DNA of 64,000 nucleotides from Gigaspora margarita (Eukaryota > Glomeromycota > Glomeromycetes > Diversisporales > Gigasporaceae), in the NCBI GenBank assembly GCA_009809945.1, contig WTPW01000855.1:93176-157175 (forward strand). Reading direction: 5' to 3'. The notes beneath the pieces are model-generated. The model made no database searches. It was not told the origin of the DNA and was given only the letters and a program-made list of their open reading frames with translations. Position numbers and translations under genes: made by a program. Positions 45,644-56,814 of the stretch are shown here, piece by piece (positions within the stretch are counted from its first letter, which is position 1; every line of letters starts with the position of its first letter).

Positions 45644-45884
45644 ATATATATATTAAAAAAAGTATCTAATCTATATTTAGCATTTTATTATGTTCGTCAT
45701 ATTGTAAAATTTTTAAAACTTGCAAAATGTTATATCATGGATGCAGATTACTATCTAAAATAGTAAACAATCTTTATTATTATATATTATTTATTTTGTA
45801 TTTTTTTTTTCACTTTACAACCTTGTGCTATTTATTAGAATCTTTATATGCAAAAAAATACAAAAACTACATCTAACTTTAATA

Positions 45885-46569
45885 TCCCTTAAACCGTCCG
45901 TTTTAGCGGGCAAATTTGCCTGCTAGAATTTTTAATGAATTTTTAAAATTTGGTTCTGATTTATTTTTATTAAAAATCAAGTTATTTTAAAAAATTTTTT
46001 TTTAAATAATAACTATGGATATAGATTATATTTTAATGATTTTAATTTTCATATTTCTACAGAAAAAATTCAAATTGACTATAAGCTAAAAAAATTTGAA
46101 ATTTTTAAAAATCTTTGATTTTTAGAGATTTTATTTTTGACCATTGACAAACTTTTTAAAATTCTAAGAATATGTCCCCAATAATTTTGATACAAATTAT
46201 AGATTAAGTTATTAAAAACAACTTTTATTATAAAAGTTTTTATTATTTTATAATTAAAATTTTAACTTTGATTAATAGAGAAAAAATTTTTTCTCTTCGG
46301 GAACATATAAAAATTTGAAAATTTTTAAAAATTTTTGAAAAAATTTTATAGTAAAAGTAAAAAATTGGCTATATTTGAGCCAAGTTTTCTTTTATATTTG
46401 AATATATATATAATTAAAATTTTAATAGATATCAATTAACAATATGCTAAAGTTTTATTTTAGCTTAGTAATAGGGGGACATATTCTTAATAAAATTTTT
46501 AGTAATTTTAAAAAAACATGTAAAAAAAAATTCTAGCGGGCAAATTTGCCCACTGGACGGTTTAAGGGA
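45885..46569. mobile_element. TA-target element, family T1 copy 4 (685 bp)
   Basis: TIRs TCCCTTAAACCGTCCGTTTT and TCCCTTAAACCGTCCAGTGG with GCGGGCAAATTTGCC(T/C)G. TA at 45883-45884 and 46570-46571. Inserted in the 3' region of LINE 1. The most CpG-retaining of the four copies. Confidence 0.9.
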
Positions 46570-46589
46570 TAGGCTACTACCTGGCAACT

Positions 46590-47175
46590 TTTCTAGTACC
46601 CAGGTATTGTTGTTGTACTGATGTTTGTTAGTCTCCAAGCCATACATAATATCACTCATATATTTCTTCGAGAACATATTCAGGTTCTCAGCTACCTTTG
46701 TATTGTCTGACCATTTTAGTTACTTTTGTACTCACCAACTAACTTTCTCTGTACCTGTAATTTGTTGAAGAAATGAATTTTCTATCAGGATAGCAGCTTT
46801 CACTACTTGTTTTTGTTTCCTTCTTTTCTTATCTTTATTTTCTGGGTATACTTAATAAAGGAGGCCTTGTGACCAAAGAAAAGGCCAGCATGAGGAAATC
46901 CTCTTGATGCTTTCTCTTCATCTTCCTGTTTATGCCAACTAACTTCTCACATTGAATAACCCAATCACATCTTTCTTTCCAAATAATATGATAAAAGCTC
47001 TCCTGAAAGACATACAAGACTCCATAGATACACAGATTCGCTTCTTTTTTGCTGAGCCCCATATGGTACAGCTGTGATCACTTTCCCTTTTTTGTGATAC
47101 CACTGATATACAGCTCTCTTTCTATGTATTTTTTCTTCTTGTTGTCATCCAACAAAACTTTCTTCAAACCTCTAA
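46590..47175 (-). pseudogene. LINE 1 C-terminal domain
   Basis: Just left of the PIF-like insert the minus strand reads GLKKVLLDDNKKKKYIEREL, then ESFYHIIWKERCDWVIQCEK and LVGINRKMKRKHQ. The W-x-x-RC...E...GI pattern is the usual tail of LINE polyproteins after RNase H. A further frame down to 46590 contains NTWVLEKLPG. Shifted and stop-containing; function lost. Confidence 0.65.
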
Positions 47176-48501
47176 GGGAGCTTCCAGAAATCAGCTGATT
47201 TCTGGGTGGGTGGGTGGGTCAGCTGAAGTATCAGGTGTAATTCCGGCCAAAATTTCATAATTCCGGCCAAAGTTGCAAAATTATTTTTGACCAAAATTAT
47301 AGATTTATTAATAATATTTGATAATTAATAACTTTTGAACTACTGGGCCAATTTTGATGATTCAACTACCAAAATGATCCTCTCAATGAGAAGGTTCTAG
47401 TGAGCTCAAAATCGTTAAAATCCAATCACAGGACCCTGTGATCGGAATAGATTTGTGTTACTATAAAGTTCTATAATTTATTAAATAATTATAACCATTT
47501 ATAGCGACACAAATTTATTTCGATCTTAGGATCCTGTGATNNNNNNNNNNNNNNNNNNNNNNNNNNNNNNNNNNNNNNNNNNNNNNNNNNNNNNNNNNNN
47601 NNNNNNNNNNNNNNNNNNNNNNNNNNNNNNNNNNNNNNNNNNNNNNNNNNNNNNNNNNNNNNNNNNNNNNNNNNNNNNNNNNNNNNNNNNNNNNNNNNNN
47701 NNNNNNNNNNNNNNNNNNNNNNNNNNNNNNNNNNNNNNNNNNNNNNNNNNNNNNNNNNNNNNNNNNNNNNNNNNNNNNNNNNNNNNNNNNNNNNNNNNNN
47801 NNNNNNNNNNNNNNNNNNNNNNNNNNNNNNNNNNNNNNNNNNNNNNNNNNNNNNNNNNNNNNNNNNNNNNNNNNNNNNNNNNNNNNNNNNNNNNNNNNNN
47901 NNNNNNNNNNNNNNNNNNNNNNNNNNNNNNNNNNNNNNNNNNNNNNNNNNNNNNNNNNNNNNNNNNNNNGAGGATCATTTTGGTAGTAAAATCATCGAAA
48001 TTGGCCCAGTAGATCAGAAGTTATTAACAATTAAAAATTAATTTTAATTGTTAATAACTTCTGATCTACTGGGCCAATTTCGATGATTTTACTACCAAAA
48101 TGATCCTCTTAATGAGAGGATTCTAACAAGCTCAAAATTGTTAAAATCTAATTACAGGATCCTAAGTTCGAAATAAATTTGTGTTGCTATAAATAGTTAT
48201 AGTTATTTAATAAATTATAGAACTTTATAGTAACACAAATCTATTCCGATCACAGGATCCTGTGATTGGATTTTAACGATTTTGGGATCACTGGAACCCT
48301 CTCATTGAGAGGATCATTTTGGTAGTTGAATCATCAAAATTGGTCTGGTAGTTCAAAAGTTATTTACTATTAAATGTTATATTTAACTTTTTAATAATCG
48401 TAAAATCTGATTGGCTAATTGGGGTATCAGGTGTGGGTGGGTGGGGTAGGGGTGAGGTGGGCTCATAGTAAACAAAAATCAGCTGATTTCTGGAAGCTCC
48501 C
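47176..48501. mobile_element. PIF-like giant foldback, family P2 copy A
   Basis: TIRs GGGAGCTTCCAGAAATCAGC at both ends, followed by GTGGGTGGGTGGG tracts and TATCAGGTGT. TAA at 47173-47175 and 48502-48504. The arms contain repeated M1 cores (GGGCCAATTTTGATGATTCA) and CACAGGATCCTGTGAT. A further near-perfect palindrome (47970-48117) abuts a 429-base gap. No transposase. Confidence 0.85.
47541..47969. other. Assembly gap (429 N) inside a palindrome
   Basis: The gap lies at the centre of a long inverted repeat, so its size and content are unreliable. Confidence 1.
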
Positions 48502-48541
48502 TAATATTTAATATAAACCTTGATTTATCTGTCAAAACTAT

Positions 48542-48760
48542 CTATGCTGTTTTAAGTGCTTGCACCTCCGTTTTTTGCCAAAGCTCTTCTAACAAACTAC
48601 AACGCACTAAATGACTAATGTTTTTCTTAACCTCTTCTGTACATATAATATAGTTCGGAGATGTGTATAACCAAGGTTTACATATATGCAATTCTTCTAG
48701 TGTTGGGAGAAGTTGAAAAATGCCTTTAATATATGAAACGAGCATGAAACTGTTCTCCAT
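48542..48760 (-). pseudogene. LINE 1 zinc-binding region downstream of RT
   Basis: The frame reads LPTLEELHICKPWLYTSPNY, IICTEEVKKNISHLVRC. This resembles the RVT-associated zinc-binding motif (LPTxxxL..KP.LY...C..C...HL..C). It is cut off by the adjacent PIF-like element. Confidence 0.65.
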
Positions 48761-49019
48761 TAATCTATATCTTGCTTCTCCTAATTCTTTTAATCTTTCC
48801 TATCTAAATGACCAGTTTAGTTTATCTTCATTAAAACCCCAACTTTGAGAAGAACTTTTTTTTTGAAACAAGGCATTTTTGTTCATGAAATTTTCTCTTA
48901 AGTTGCATGATAAACTTCTGTGAGCAGTCCTTGACAAATGTTTCTTTCTAAAATAATAAGAATTCTATCGTGTGTTAAAACTAGATGTCTATTTCTACTT
49001 CTTTTCAAGGTAAGCTGCC

Positions 49020-49637
49020 TTCTTTGCAAGTTCGTCAGCCCTTTCATTCCAGAGTAAACCACTATGAGCTTTAATTTTGATTAAATCCAGAACAATTTCT
49101 TTAGCTTAAATTACTTCTACAATCTTGTCCAAAATTGATCTGTTCTTTAGCTTAAGCAGCTTTTTAAAGCTCTGTAATTTTAAAACTTTCTCAATACCTC
49201 TAATTGCAGATGAACTGTCTGTTTTAATTGTGACTCGTGCATATGATCTGGCTACTAACAGTAAATACAAAATTGCAACTAACTCTGGTCTCATCGATGA
49301 TGGCCAGTCAACTACTCTAACTTTTCCAAATAAAACTACCAACTTTTCTTTTCTATCAAGTTGTACCCAGGCCACCTATCCTATCTTCCAAACCTGCTTT
49401 CTCTTTATACTATGAACTATCCATATAAAACACATAATCTTCTCTATCTTCCTCAATATTCTTTACTACCAAATCCTTAAGTAAATCACTAATTCTACTA
49501 CCTAAACCCTGCTTTTCAATCAACTTCAATTCATATGGCCTAATTTCCATTGTCTCCATAGCTTCTTTTATGAAACTGCGATGTCTTGTCATACTAACTA
49601 AAAAGAAACCTTTGTAATAACTTAAAGGAAATATCAA
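49020..49637 (-). pseudogene. LINE 1 RNase H domain
   Basis: Pieces in order on the minus strand: YVFYMDSS (first Asp; 49437-49410), MRPELVAILYLLLVA (the Glu segment), VTIKTDSSSAIRGIEK (second Asp), and after a break IKAHSGLLWNERADELAKKA (last Asp, about 49083-49020). All four acidic positions of the RNase H fold are recognisable. The domain removes RNA from the RNA-DNA hybrid. It is spread over at least three frames, so inactive. Confidence 0.8.
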
Positions 49638-50499
49638 GTGCCAAATATTTTCTTTTCTAAAGATCCCACTTATTGATTTTACATATTCATTTTGGTCTAC
49701 TACAAACTAGCAGTCATTTTTCTTTCCTTTACTATTTAGCTAATATCCTCTACATCTTTTGATCCTAACTGATCCTTTTCCCTTATGTACCTTTAACCAA
49801 TGATCTACTACTATTTTGCACTTTAACTTTTTGACTACTCGGTCTAACAGAATCTGGTTCAAATTCTTCTTTTAACAATCATCTAGTCTTTGAACCTTTT
49901 GTTATCTTGCAGTTTTTCCAGTTGTGGTGATAAGACTATATAATTTTCCACCTTCATCTTGTATTCTTTCTTAAGTTTTTTTGAATCTAAACTTCTTAAA
50001 ACTACTTTCTCAAGTCTAAAAAACCAACGTAGAACCTTTCCTTTCATACTTCTTTCTCTTGAAACCTTGATCTGCTTCTATGTTATTAATTTACTTCTAG
50101 TCGGGTCCAAGATTTGATTTAAACTAATAATCTCTAGATCAATTCTTGCCTTCACTGATTGTTTCACTAACTTTTCTTCAAGAAGTCTGTAAGTAACCAA
50201 TTTTTTTTTACTCTTTTCTCCTGGCAACTCCTTACTTCAAATTTCAAATTAATTGCTTTACACTTCTCTATTACGTTACATGTCAAGTTTCCTCTTCAAA
50301 GCTTAACAAACTCACTACTGCATATCCTTCAAAATACTAGCTTTGATAGCACCTTGTCTTATTCTCATTTTCGCAAGAATGCCTACTGTTTTGCAACTAT
50401 TCGATTTTTTTAGTACGCTTGTTGCTTGCTTGGTTAGAAGTGTACTTGCTAAGAATTTGAAATCCAGAACACCTCTGTGAAAAAAAGATCATTTGAAAC

Positions 50500-51730
50500 A
50501 GTTTGAGCAAGCCCTAGCTTTCTTTTGTATAAACGAATTAATAGCTAATAAATAAATTCTAACTCCTTCTCTAAGAGTATTGCAGTCTGTAAAATGTACT
50601 CTAACTTTGGTAAAAGAAACTGATTATTTATATAACTGAGTTGGCTAGCTATAACCCATTTTTTTCCAGCATATATACAAATGTGCCAACTATACTTCTA
50701 GCTATCATTTAATATTCACTAACTTTTTGAATGTAGATAAATAAATGCCCAAAAACTTTATATCACAAAGTTTTCTTTCTGCTACCAGTTTGGTCTTACA
50801 GAATAAAATGTGATCTAAAAGCTCTGAGTTAAAAACCACAAGCTTAGATTTGCTACTATTTATTCAATATCATTAATAAAAAAGAACTGTTCTGCTATTT
50901 CAATTGTCCTCTCTATCTGTTCCTTTGAGGTAGCAATCTATGTAGTATCATCTGCATATGCCAAGACTACCTGATGTATACTTGAAAAACTTTCTACAAT
51001 TCTATTTGCATTGAGGTTACTTATTTTGGCTATAAAATCTAGATCTTTATCCCTTTGCACTCTTTCCAACAAAGAATCATAGAAAATACGCCAGACTAGG
51101 GAGAAAATCACTTTTCCTTGATCGATTCCATGCTCTGCTATAAATTCTTTCATAAGACCATAGCTCGTAATTACTCTTATATGTCTACTTTTATACAAAT
51201 TGATAATAAACTTGATTAAAATTCGTAAAATCTTGATCTTTAAGTGCTTTTTCTAATATTAAAAGGCTAACAAAATTAAAAGCCTTTTTCATATCCTAAA
51301 AAAAGAGCCACAATTCCTTTCTCTTCTCTTGGGCCTCTTTTAACAGCACATTTAATATATGAATAGGCTTCTCTGTTGAGTCTTTCAGCAAACCGGTGAA
51401 ATTTGGGCCTTGAAGAATATTTTTCTTAATACAAACTTTGCTTAACCTTTTGGTTATAACTCTAGTAACACATTTGTGAAATGTTTCTAATAATGCGATT
51501 GGCCTAACCCTTTTGAAGTCAAACCCCCAATCTTTACCTTTGGGTATCATATATATCTGTGCTACTTTCTACTTGTCTGGAATGCAGCCCCTCACTATAC
51601 AAAAGTTCACAAAGTTTTTAAAAATAACCTGAACTTTATGGTTTGCCTGCTTAATTAACTCATATGTTACATTAGATATTCCTGAAGCTGATTTTAGTTT
51701 CATCTCATTGAGCATTATCATCTATTCTTT
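50500..51730 (-). pseudogene. LINE 1 reverse transcriptase
   Basis: The frame 51550-51296 gives MIPKGKDWGFDFKRVRPIAL, LETFHKCVTRVITKRLSKVC and LQGPNFTGLLKDST (fingers and early palm of LINE RTs). The frame 51198-50938 gives EHGIDQGKVIFSLVWRIFYD and VLAYADDTT, the YADD catalytic box. The thumb-side sequence IATSKEQIERTIEIAEQFFF and INDIE follows to about 50800, and KFLG near 50745. Several stops. Enzyme for target-primed reverse transcription. Confidence 0.9.
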
Positions 51731-52200
51731 TACATCTATTGGAGATAAAACTGGGTTGTACCATTTCTCTTCGATCCTATTTAAAGGCTGGTACACCCTC
51801 TTCCAATCCTCGCTTAATTGGTTCCAGTAAGGTTTTCTTCACCTAAATTGCTTTTTAAAATGTTCTTCCGTTTCTGTTAGTACTTCCTTTAGTTCAACAC
51901 TAATTTATAACAATCCTCCTCTTCTACTAATATTCTATCTAATGCTACTTTGCTACAAGGTTTCTCCAGAATACTTGTTAACATTCACTTATGCTCATTT
52001 ATTATTATTTCACATCTCTTCTTTACAAATGCTTTTATCTCTTTTTTCTTTTGCAATTGATTCTTACTAATAATCTTACTTTCCATTGCTTTCCACCAAA
52101 AAACTGCTTTATCTAACCAATTTTTTAAATTAATCGTATTGATATCATTGATGCTTGTACTCGCCCTTGCATTAATACTTTTAATTTTGCAATTCCAGCT

Positions 52201-52735
52201 TCAAACTATGTACGGACTTATATCATTGTCTCTACTTTTTCTAATACTACTAATTAAATACCCTAAATCTTTCACTGTTTTCTGAAATGTTGCTTCTTTG
52301 AGCTTGACCTTCTTTTCTTTTCTAGTTCTTACCTTCCGCTTTGGTAGTGACTTCTCTGCTATCTTCCAAATTGAATACTCTATTATATCCCAGACTTGAT
52401 CTAGATTTACTTCTTGCTCTTGTAAGAATTGATCTAAATTCTCTCTATCTTCCTTCATAAGATGGTTGGAAACTCTTGTTTTAAGCTTGTTCCACAATAG
52501 TGCCCAATAGCTTTCCCAATCTTCCTGTTTTGCACTATCTAACTTCCACATTATTTGCTCTGTTGCCTAAGTTTCCAAACTGTTTCCTCTACAAAAATTG
52601 TTTTGTTTTAGAGATAAACTAACCAAAGGCAAGTTATGGTCACTACCTATAACTGTTTCTATTTCTTGAATATTTGCTTTATTTAATTTTTTCATTGTAG
52701 CTTCTAAGACCCATATTTGGTCAATAATTTATTTT
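52201..52735 (-). pseudogene. LINE 1 endonuclease end and linker
   Basis: Reading 52735 to 52580: IDQIWVLEATMKKLNKANIQ, then ETVIGSDHNLPLVSL. The SDHN motif closes AP-endonuclease domains. After a stop the frame 52551-52201 supplies the EN-RT linker (MWKLDSAKQEDWESYWALLW, then a Lys-rich RKVRTRKEKKVKLKEATFQK). The endonuclease N-terminus is absent, a 5' truncation. Confidence 0.75.
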
Positions 52736-52739
52736 TATT

Positions 52740-53250
52740 ATTTTCATTTATTTATTTTGCATATTTTATTATTTGTTATTTATTTTATTTTACTTATTAT
52801 TTAGAGTTATATTTTTACCCAATTCAGTATATTTTGCTATGAACCTTTATTATTGTCTTTGCCAATTAGAGATTATTATTTTATTAACCCATTAAGTAAT
52901 CTGATATCAAAAAAGTAAAATTTTGTAAAAAACAAAAGTACAAAATCAATTTGTAACATCTTAAAAATATTTAAAAATTATGCTTAATATTGACTTTTTA
53001 TTATTTTTCAAAAATTATTCATGTATAGATGCTTATACTTATGCTCATGCTTATGCTCTAGCTTTTAATAATTGATTGATCGAGCTATTAAAGAGCATAG
53101 TATTACCCAAAACAGTTTATTTCCTATTTAACCCATCTATGCCAATCTTAGAACAGATAAGACCACAGATCATTAAAACTAAACCAAAAATAATCCAATC
53201 TGAACTAATCTGGATATGGCCAAAAAATTAGTTCACAAAATTCAAGCAAT
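52740..53250. other. AT-rich spacer between the two LINEs
   Basis: CTTATGCTYATGCT words near 53036-53070; no gene. Confidence 0.5.
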
Positions 53251-53252
53251 GT

Positions 53253-53360
53253 TTTATTGCTGGTTCTGATGTAAGGTTATGCATGAGAATTGTATGAGAA
53301 ATAATAAAATTATCATTTGATTTAAAGTTTAGGTACTCATGTATTGTAATTTTTTTTTGA
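53253..53360. repeat. Second copy of the 45166-45305 block
   Basis: TTGCTGGTTCTGATGTAAGG and GAGAATTGTATGAGAAATAA match the block at 45166-45305. LINE 2 ends at its right edge. Confidence 0.7.
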
Positions 53361-53504
53361 TTTGTATTTTTTTTTTTTTGATGATCATGTTACAACTTTA
53401 TTTTATAATATAGAGTTTGCAGTTTGATACATGTGTTTTCTATTTATAGCTATGCTATTTTAAACTAAAGTGTAGCTTACATGGTTGCCATTTGGTACCT
53501 ATGT

Positions 53505-53750
53505 CACTGGTCAAAATAAACATATCGTACACATATCCTATACATATCGGGTACCTGATATGTGTAGGATATGTGTACGATATGTGTAGGATATGTGTAA
53601 GATATGTGAGGATATGTATAATCGGGTACCCGATATGTGTAGATACATCAACTCTACACATATCCTACACATATCATACACATATCATATACATATCGGG
53701 TACCCGATATGTGTAGTATATGTGTACGATATGTTTATTTTTGACCAGTG
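53505..53750. mobile_element. Foldback MITE of GATATGTGTA words (246 bp)
   Basis: Ends CACTGGTCAAAATAAACATA and CACTGGTCAAAAATAAACAT. The body is almost entirely GATATGTGTAG/ACACATATCC words with GGGTACC(C/T)GATATGTG centres. TGT flanks both sides, a possible 3-bp duplication. Several open frames across it are only translations of the repeat. Confidence 0.8.
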
Positions 53751-53779
53751 TGTGCGATCTGCCAAAGTAGAATTGACCT

Positions 53780-54380
53780 TGCTGCCTCTTTAGTATCTAC
53801 CTCAGATACTGAATCTGCAGTTTATCGGCCTGGATCTATAGCTTATCATGATCTTATTTAATTTTTATTCTACCTGAACCACCTTCTGGTCCATATCTAT
53901 CTTTTCCAACTCTTTCATTACCAAGACCATTTTTTTCTTAAACTTATTCCATCTTTTATCTTCTGACTTTTGACTTCTGGATCTGTCTTTCACTCTCTTA
54001 AGTGGGTCTTCTTCTCCTCCTTTATCTATACCTTTTCCTACACTATTTTTTTTCTTCTTTTCTTCTGAACTTTCTGAACTTATTTTTCTCATTTTCTTTT
54101 TTTGGGGTTAATATCTGCTTGTTTTTCGCATTTTGCAACTTTATTACAATGTTGGGGCCATATTTCTTCTTGGAAAAAACTGTACCATTTATTCCACCAT
54201 TCTATAATAATCAAATTTGCTGCTTTTCTGGTAATCCCTGTTGCCAAAAGTGAGGTTGCTAGGTCTAACTCAATTAGCCCTCTTGGCATGTAGGTTCTTT
54301 TTTTGTGTCTGTCTGCTTCTGTTCCTCCAGTTAGCCTTGTGTACAGGTTCTCGATTGTCATTCTTTTTCTAAACACCGTA
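53780..54380 (-). pseudogene. LINE 2 C-terminal region
   Basis: Two frames: 54376-54089 (FRKRMTIENLYTRLTGGTEA, RGLIELDLATSLLATGITRK, WWNKWYSFFQEEIWPQHCNK) and 54092-53865, a Lys/Glu-rich tail ending KKKMVLVMKELEKIDMDQKV. The W-rich stretch and basic tail occupy the usual post-RNase H position. No catalytic motif. Confidence 0.6.
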
Positions 54381-54859
54381 TTCAGATTTGACCAGATTTG
54401 ATTTACTATCGAATATTCTCTCTTTAGCCATCTTGCTTTGTCAACTTCATATGCAGTAAGGTGTTCAAACGATTTTTTTTTTCTTTATATTTCTGGCATA
54501 TTGTCGTTTGATAGATGTCTTCTCAGTTTCTTTTATGTAGTTGTAAAGTGGGCAGTAAGCCGCTTAGGCTCTTTAGTTGAAAACCCACTTTTTATTCACT
54601 TTGTAGGACCTTGTCTTCTCTTTTTTCTCTTTTTTTCAAGACTTTTAAAGATTTTCCAGTCTTGTTTTTCTATTCTCTTTTGATAAGTACTATCTTTTGT
54701 ATTATGGGCAAATACCTATTCTGCTTTGAGGAAAGTTTGTATAAGTGTTTTGAGAAAGCTACAAATTGGGGTCTCAATAGGAATATTGTTCCAGGTTGGT
54801 CTTAATACCATTCCTTGTGTCTCTTTTACATTAGTTGAAATTACTTCCTTTTCTTTTGC

Positions 54860-55640
54860 ACCTTTTTTTGCTACCTTATCTGCTAAGTCATTTAGCGAAT
54901 TTCCTGCATGTGCTTTTACTTTGTGAAGTCGTATATCTATATTCTTCGTGTTTAAGATTTTGACAATCGTTCTCAAGATATCTGGGTTTTTTAGTTTACA
55001 CCAGCTTCTTGTAGTTTTACTTTCTTAGCTTCTTTTAATTATATGAATTGCTACTTGGTTATCAATGAAGATGTCTATTTTGCTATTACTTGGGATTACC
55101 AGGGTCGCTTCCAGAATTGCCATGAGTTCAGATCTTGTTGAGGAGAACCAACCTTGAATTCTGCCTTTAAGTTTTCTAACTATTGTACCATTACTATCAA
55201 GTTGGATTATTCTGTACCCTGTTTTGTAATCCTCTGTTCCTCCTCCTCTGAGTGAGCTGTCTATATAGTAGGGTTCCTCAAATTCAAATCAAATCAAATA
55301 TTGGGTCAATTTGAATTTGATCAAATCAAATTGACCCTGATTTGAATTTGATTTGATTCAAATATTTGGATTTGAATTTGATTTGAATTTGAATTTTTAA
55401 TAGTAATTTCAAATCAAATCAAATATTTGTCAAATTAAATCAAATTTGGCCAGATTTGAATTTGATCAAATCAAATATAGTCAAATTTGAATTTGAATTT
55501 GATCAAATCAAATATAGTCAAATTTGAATTTGAATTTGATCAAATATTTGATTCAAATATTTGAAGATCAAATCAAATTGCGGAACCCTACTATATAGTA
55601 AATTATTTTATTTTACCCTTGGTTTTTCTTTAATGCCTTC
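54860..55640 (-). pseudogene. LINE 2 RNase H domain, split by a hAT-like element
   Basis: YIDSSLRGGG begins immediately beside the insertion duplication (55268-55261). RIIQLDSNGTIVRKLKGRIQ and SSTRSELMAILEATLV (Glu) follow, then IDIFIDNQVAIHIIKR (Asp) and, after a stop, TIVKILNTKNIDIRLHKVKA and HAGNSLNDLADKVAKKG (Asp). All RNase H acidic positions are present. The hAT-like element separates YIDSS from its upstream flank. Confidence 0.85.
55269..55590. mobile_element. hAT-like element filled with CAAATTTGAATTTGA words (322 bp)
   Basis: TIRs TAGGGTTCCTCAAATTCAAA and TAGGGTTCCGCAATTTGATT. Perfect 8-bp duplication CTATATAG at 55261-55268 and 55591-55598. The interior is AAATCAAATC/TTTGAATTTG words. 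Inserted into LINE 2. Confidence 0.9.
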
Positions 55641-55644
55641 GTAA

Positions 55645-56810
55645 GTTCTTGTTGTTTTCTCGTATTCTCTATTATACTTTGGATTAAGTATACATCCCAA
55701 TTTTCTGTAAGTACCACATGTTCTATTTTGGATTCTTTCCTTTTGGTAAGTTCTTTTTCTAGGGCTATCAGGTTTTTGAGATGTTTAAGACTGATTGTTG
55801 TGGTCTAGCCTCCCTCATTTTTTTACTTTATCCAAGAACTCACATCTTCTACTTCATTCTCCTTCATTTTTAAGGTCTTACTTGTGGGAACTATGCTTGA
55901 TTCCAAGGGGTTGTTATGTGACAAATTCTCCTTGTTCACCTTCTTCCATTCTAATATATGCATCTTTTTATTTGGGAATTTTTTTCCACTTTGTCTAAGA
56001 ATGGTCCTATACTATTTTCTTTTTTTTCTATTACCTCTTTTTTTTTTAATCTTTTGTGTAAAAGTTTTCTTTTTTCCAGCTTGATTTGGATTTTGTTTAT
56101 CTTATTAACTTGTATGAAAGCTTCTTTGATACTGCGAGTTATTTTGTTTTCTAGTACCATTTGCTCTAATTTTTGGAACCATTGAGGTGTTTTTTCTTTC
56201 ATTTCTATCCCATGAACTCTTTTGATTTGCTACTATATGAGTATAATATTATCCTGTCTTGCAATTATTTGCTCAAGGTACTATAAGTTTAAATTACGAA
56301 GTGCTTGGGTACCTTTCTCCAAATCTTTAGTTGTTAGTAGATTTCTTATTTCTATGCTAGCCCTATTATGTGTACCTATGGTCCAGTCTTTTCCCATTCA
56401 GAATTTTCAATATTAATACCCATATCCTTTGCTATTGCTAGGATGCCAATATTAAGATTATTTTTCTACTTTAGCTTTTTAATTTTCTCATTGTTTATAG
56501 CCCATATAGGTACTGTAGAACTTAAAAGTAGTTGAGCATCTCTTAGCCTCATTCTGGTAAGATCACCTATGAGATTTGGATTGTTTATTCTAATCACCCA
56601 TTCTGTGATCATGTGCTCTGTGTGCCGCTACCATAGTGAATTAATTTTCCAAATATCCTTTTGTAATGGAATAGTATTTGAAGCAGTTGAGGCTAGTTCT
56701 GCTTTTTATTTTGCTATTCTTATTACTGGTTGATGCAATTGTCACATTTTTCCTTAGATAGTATTACCATATTTAGCTTATATTCAGCTCTAAGTAAAAC
56801 TATCACATTG
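55645..56810 (-). pseudogene. LINE 2 polyprotein between RT and RNase H
   Basis: The frame 56202-55951 (TPQWFQKLEQMVLENKITRS, then a Lys-rich helix-like stretch) and shorter pieces fill the RT-RNase H interval on the minus strand. No catalytic motif; identity rests on position and composition. Confidence 0.5.
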
Positions 56811-56814
56811 TTTA

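Larger units (their letters stand above)
45801..52735 (-). mobile_element. LINE 1: decayed non-LTR retrotransposon
   Basis: Minus-strand order: endonuclease C-terminus, linker, RT, RNase H, zinc-binding region, C-terminal domain, then a 3' end with AATAAA (45836-45831) and an A10 tail (45810-45801). The 5' part of the endonuclease is missing beyond about 52735. It is interrupted by T1 copy 4 (45885-46569) and a PIF-like element (47176-48501). Stops and shifts occur throughout. Confidence 0.9.

Noticed and set aside
53455-53793. Several 66-74 codon ORFs on both strands
   Set aside because: They arise from the GATATGTGTA/ACACATATC iterations of a foldback MITE.
54002-56185. Hydrophobic plus-strand ORFs across LINE 2
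   Set aside because: They are antisense to RNase H and C-terminal LINE segments; Lys/Glu-rich minus-strand codons read as Phe/Leu/Ser on the other strand.
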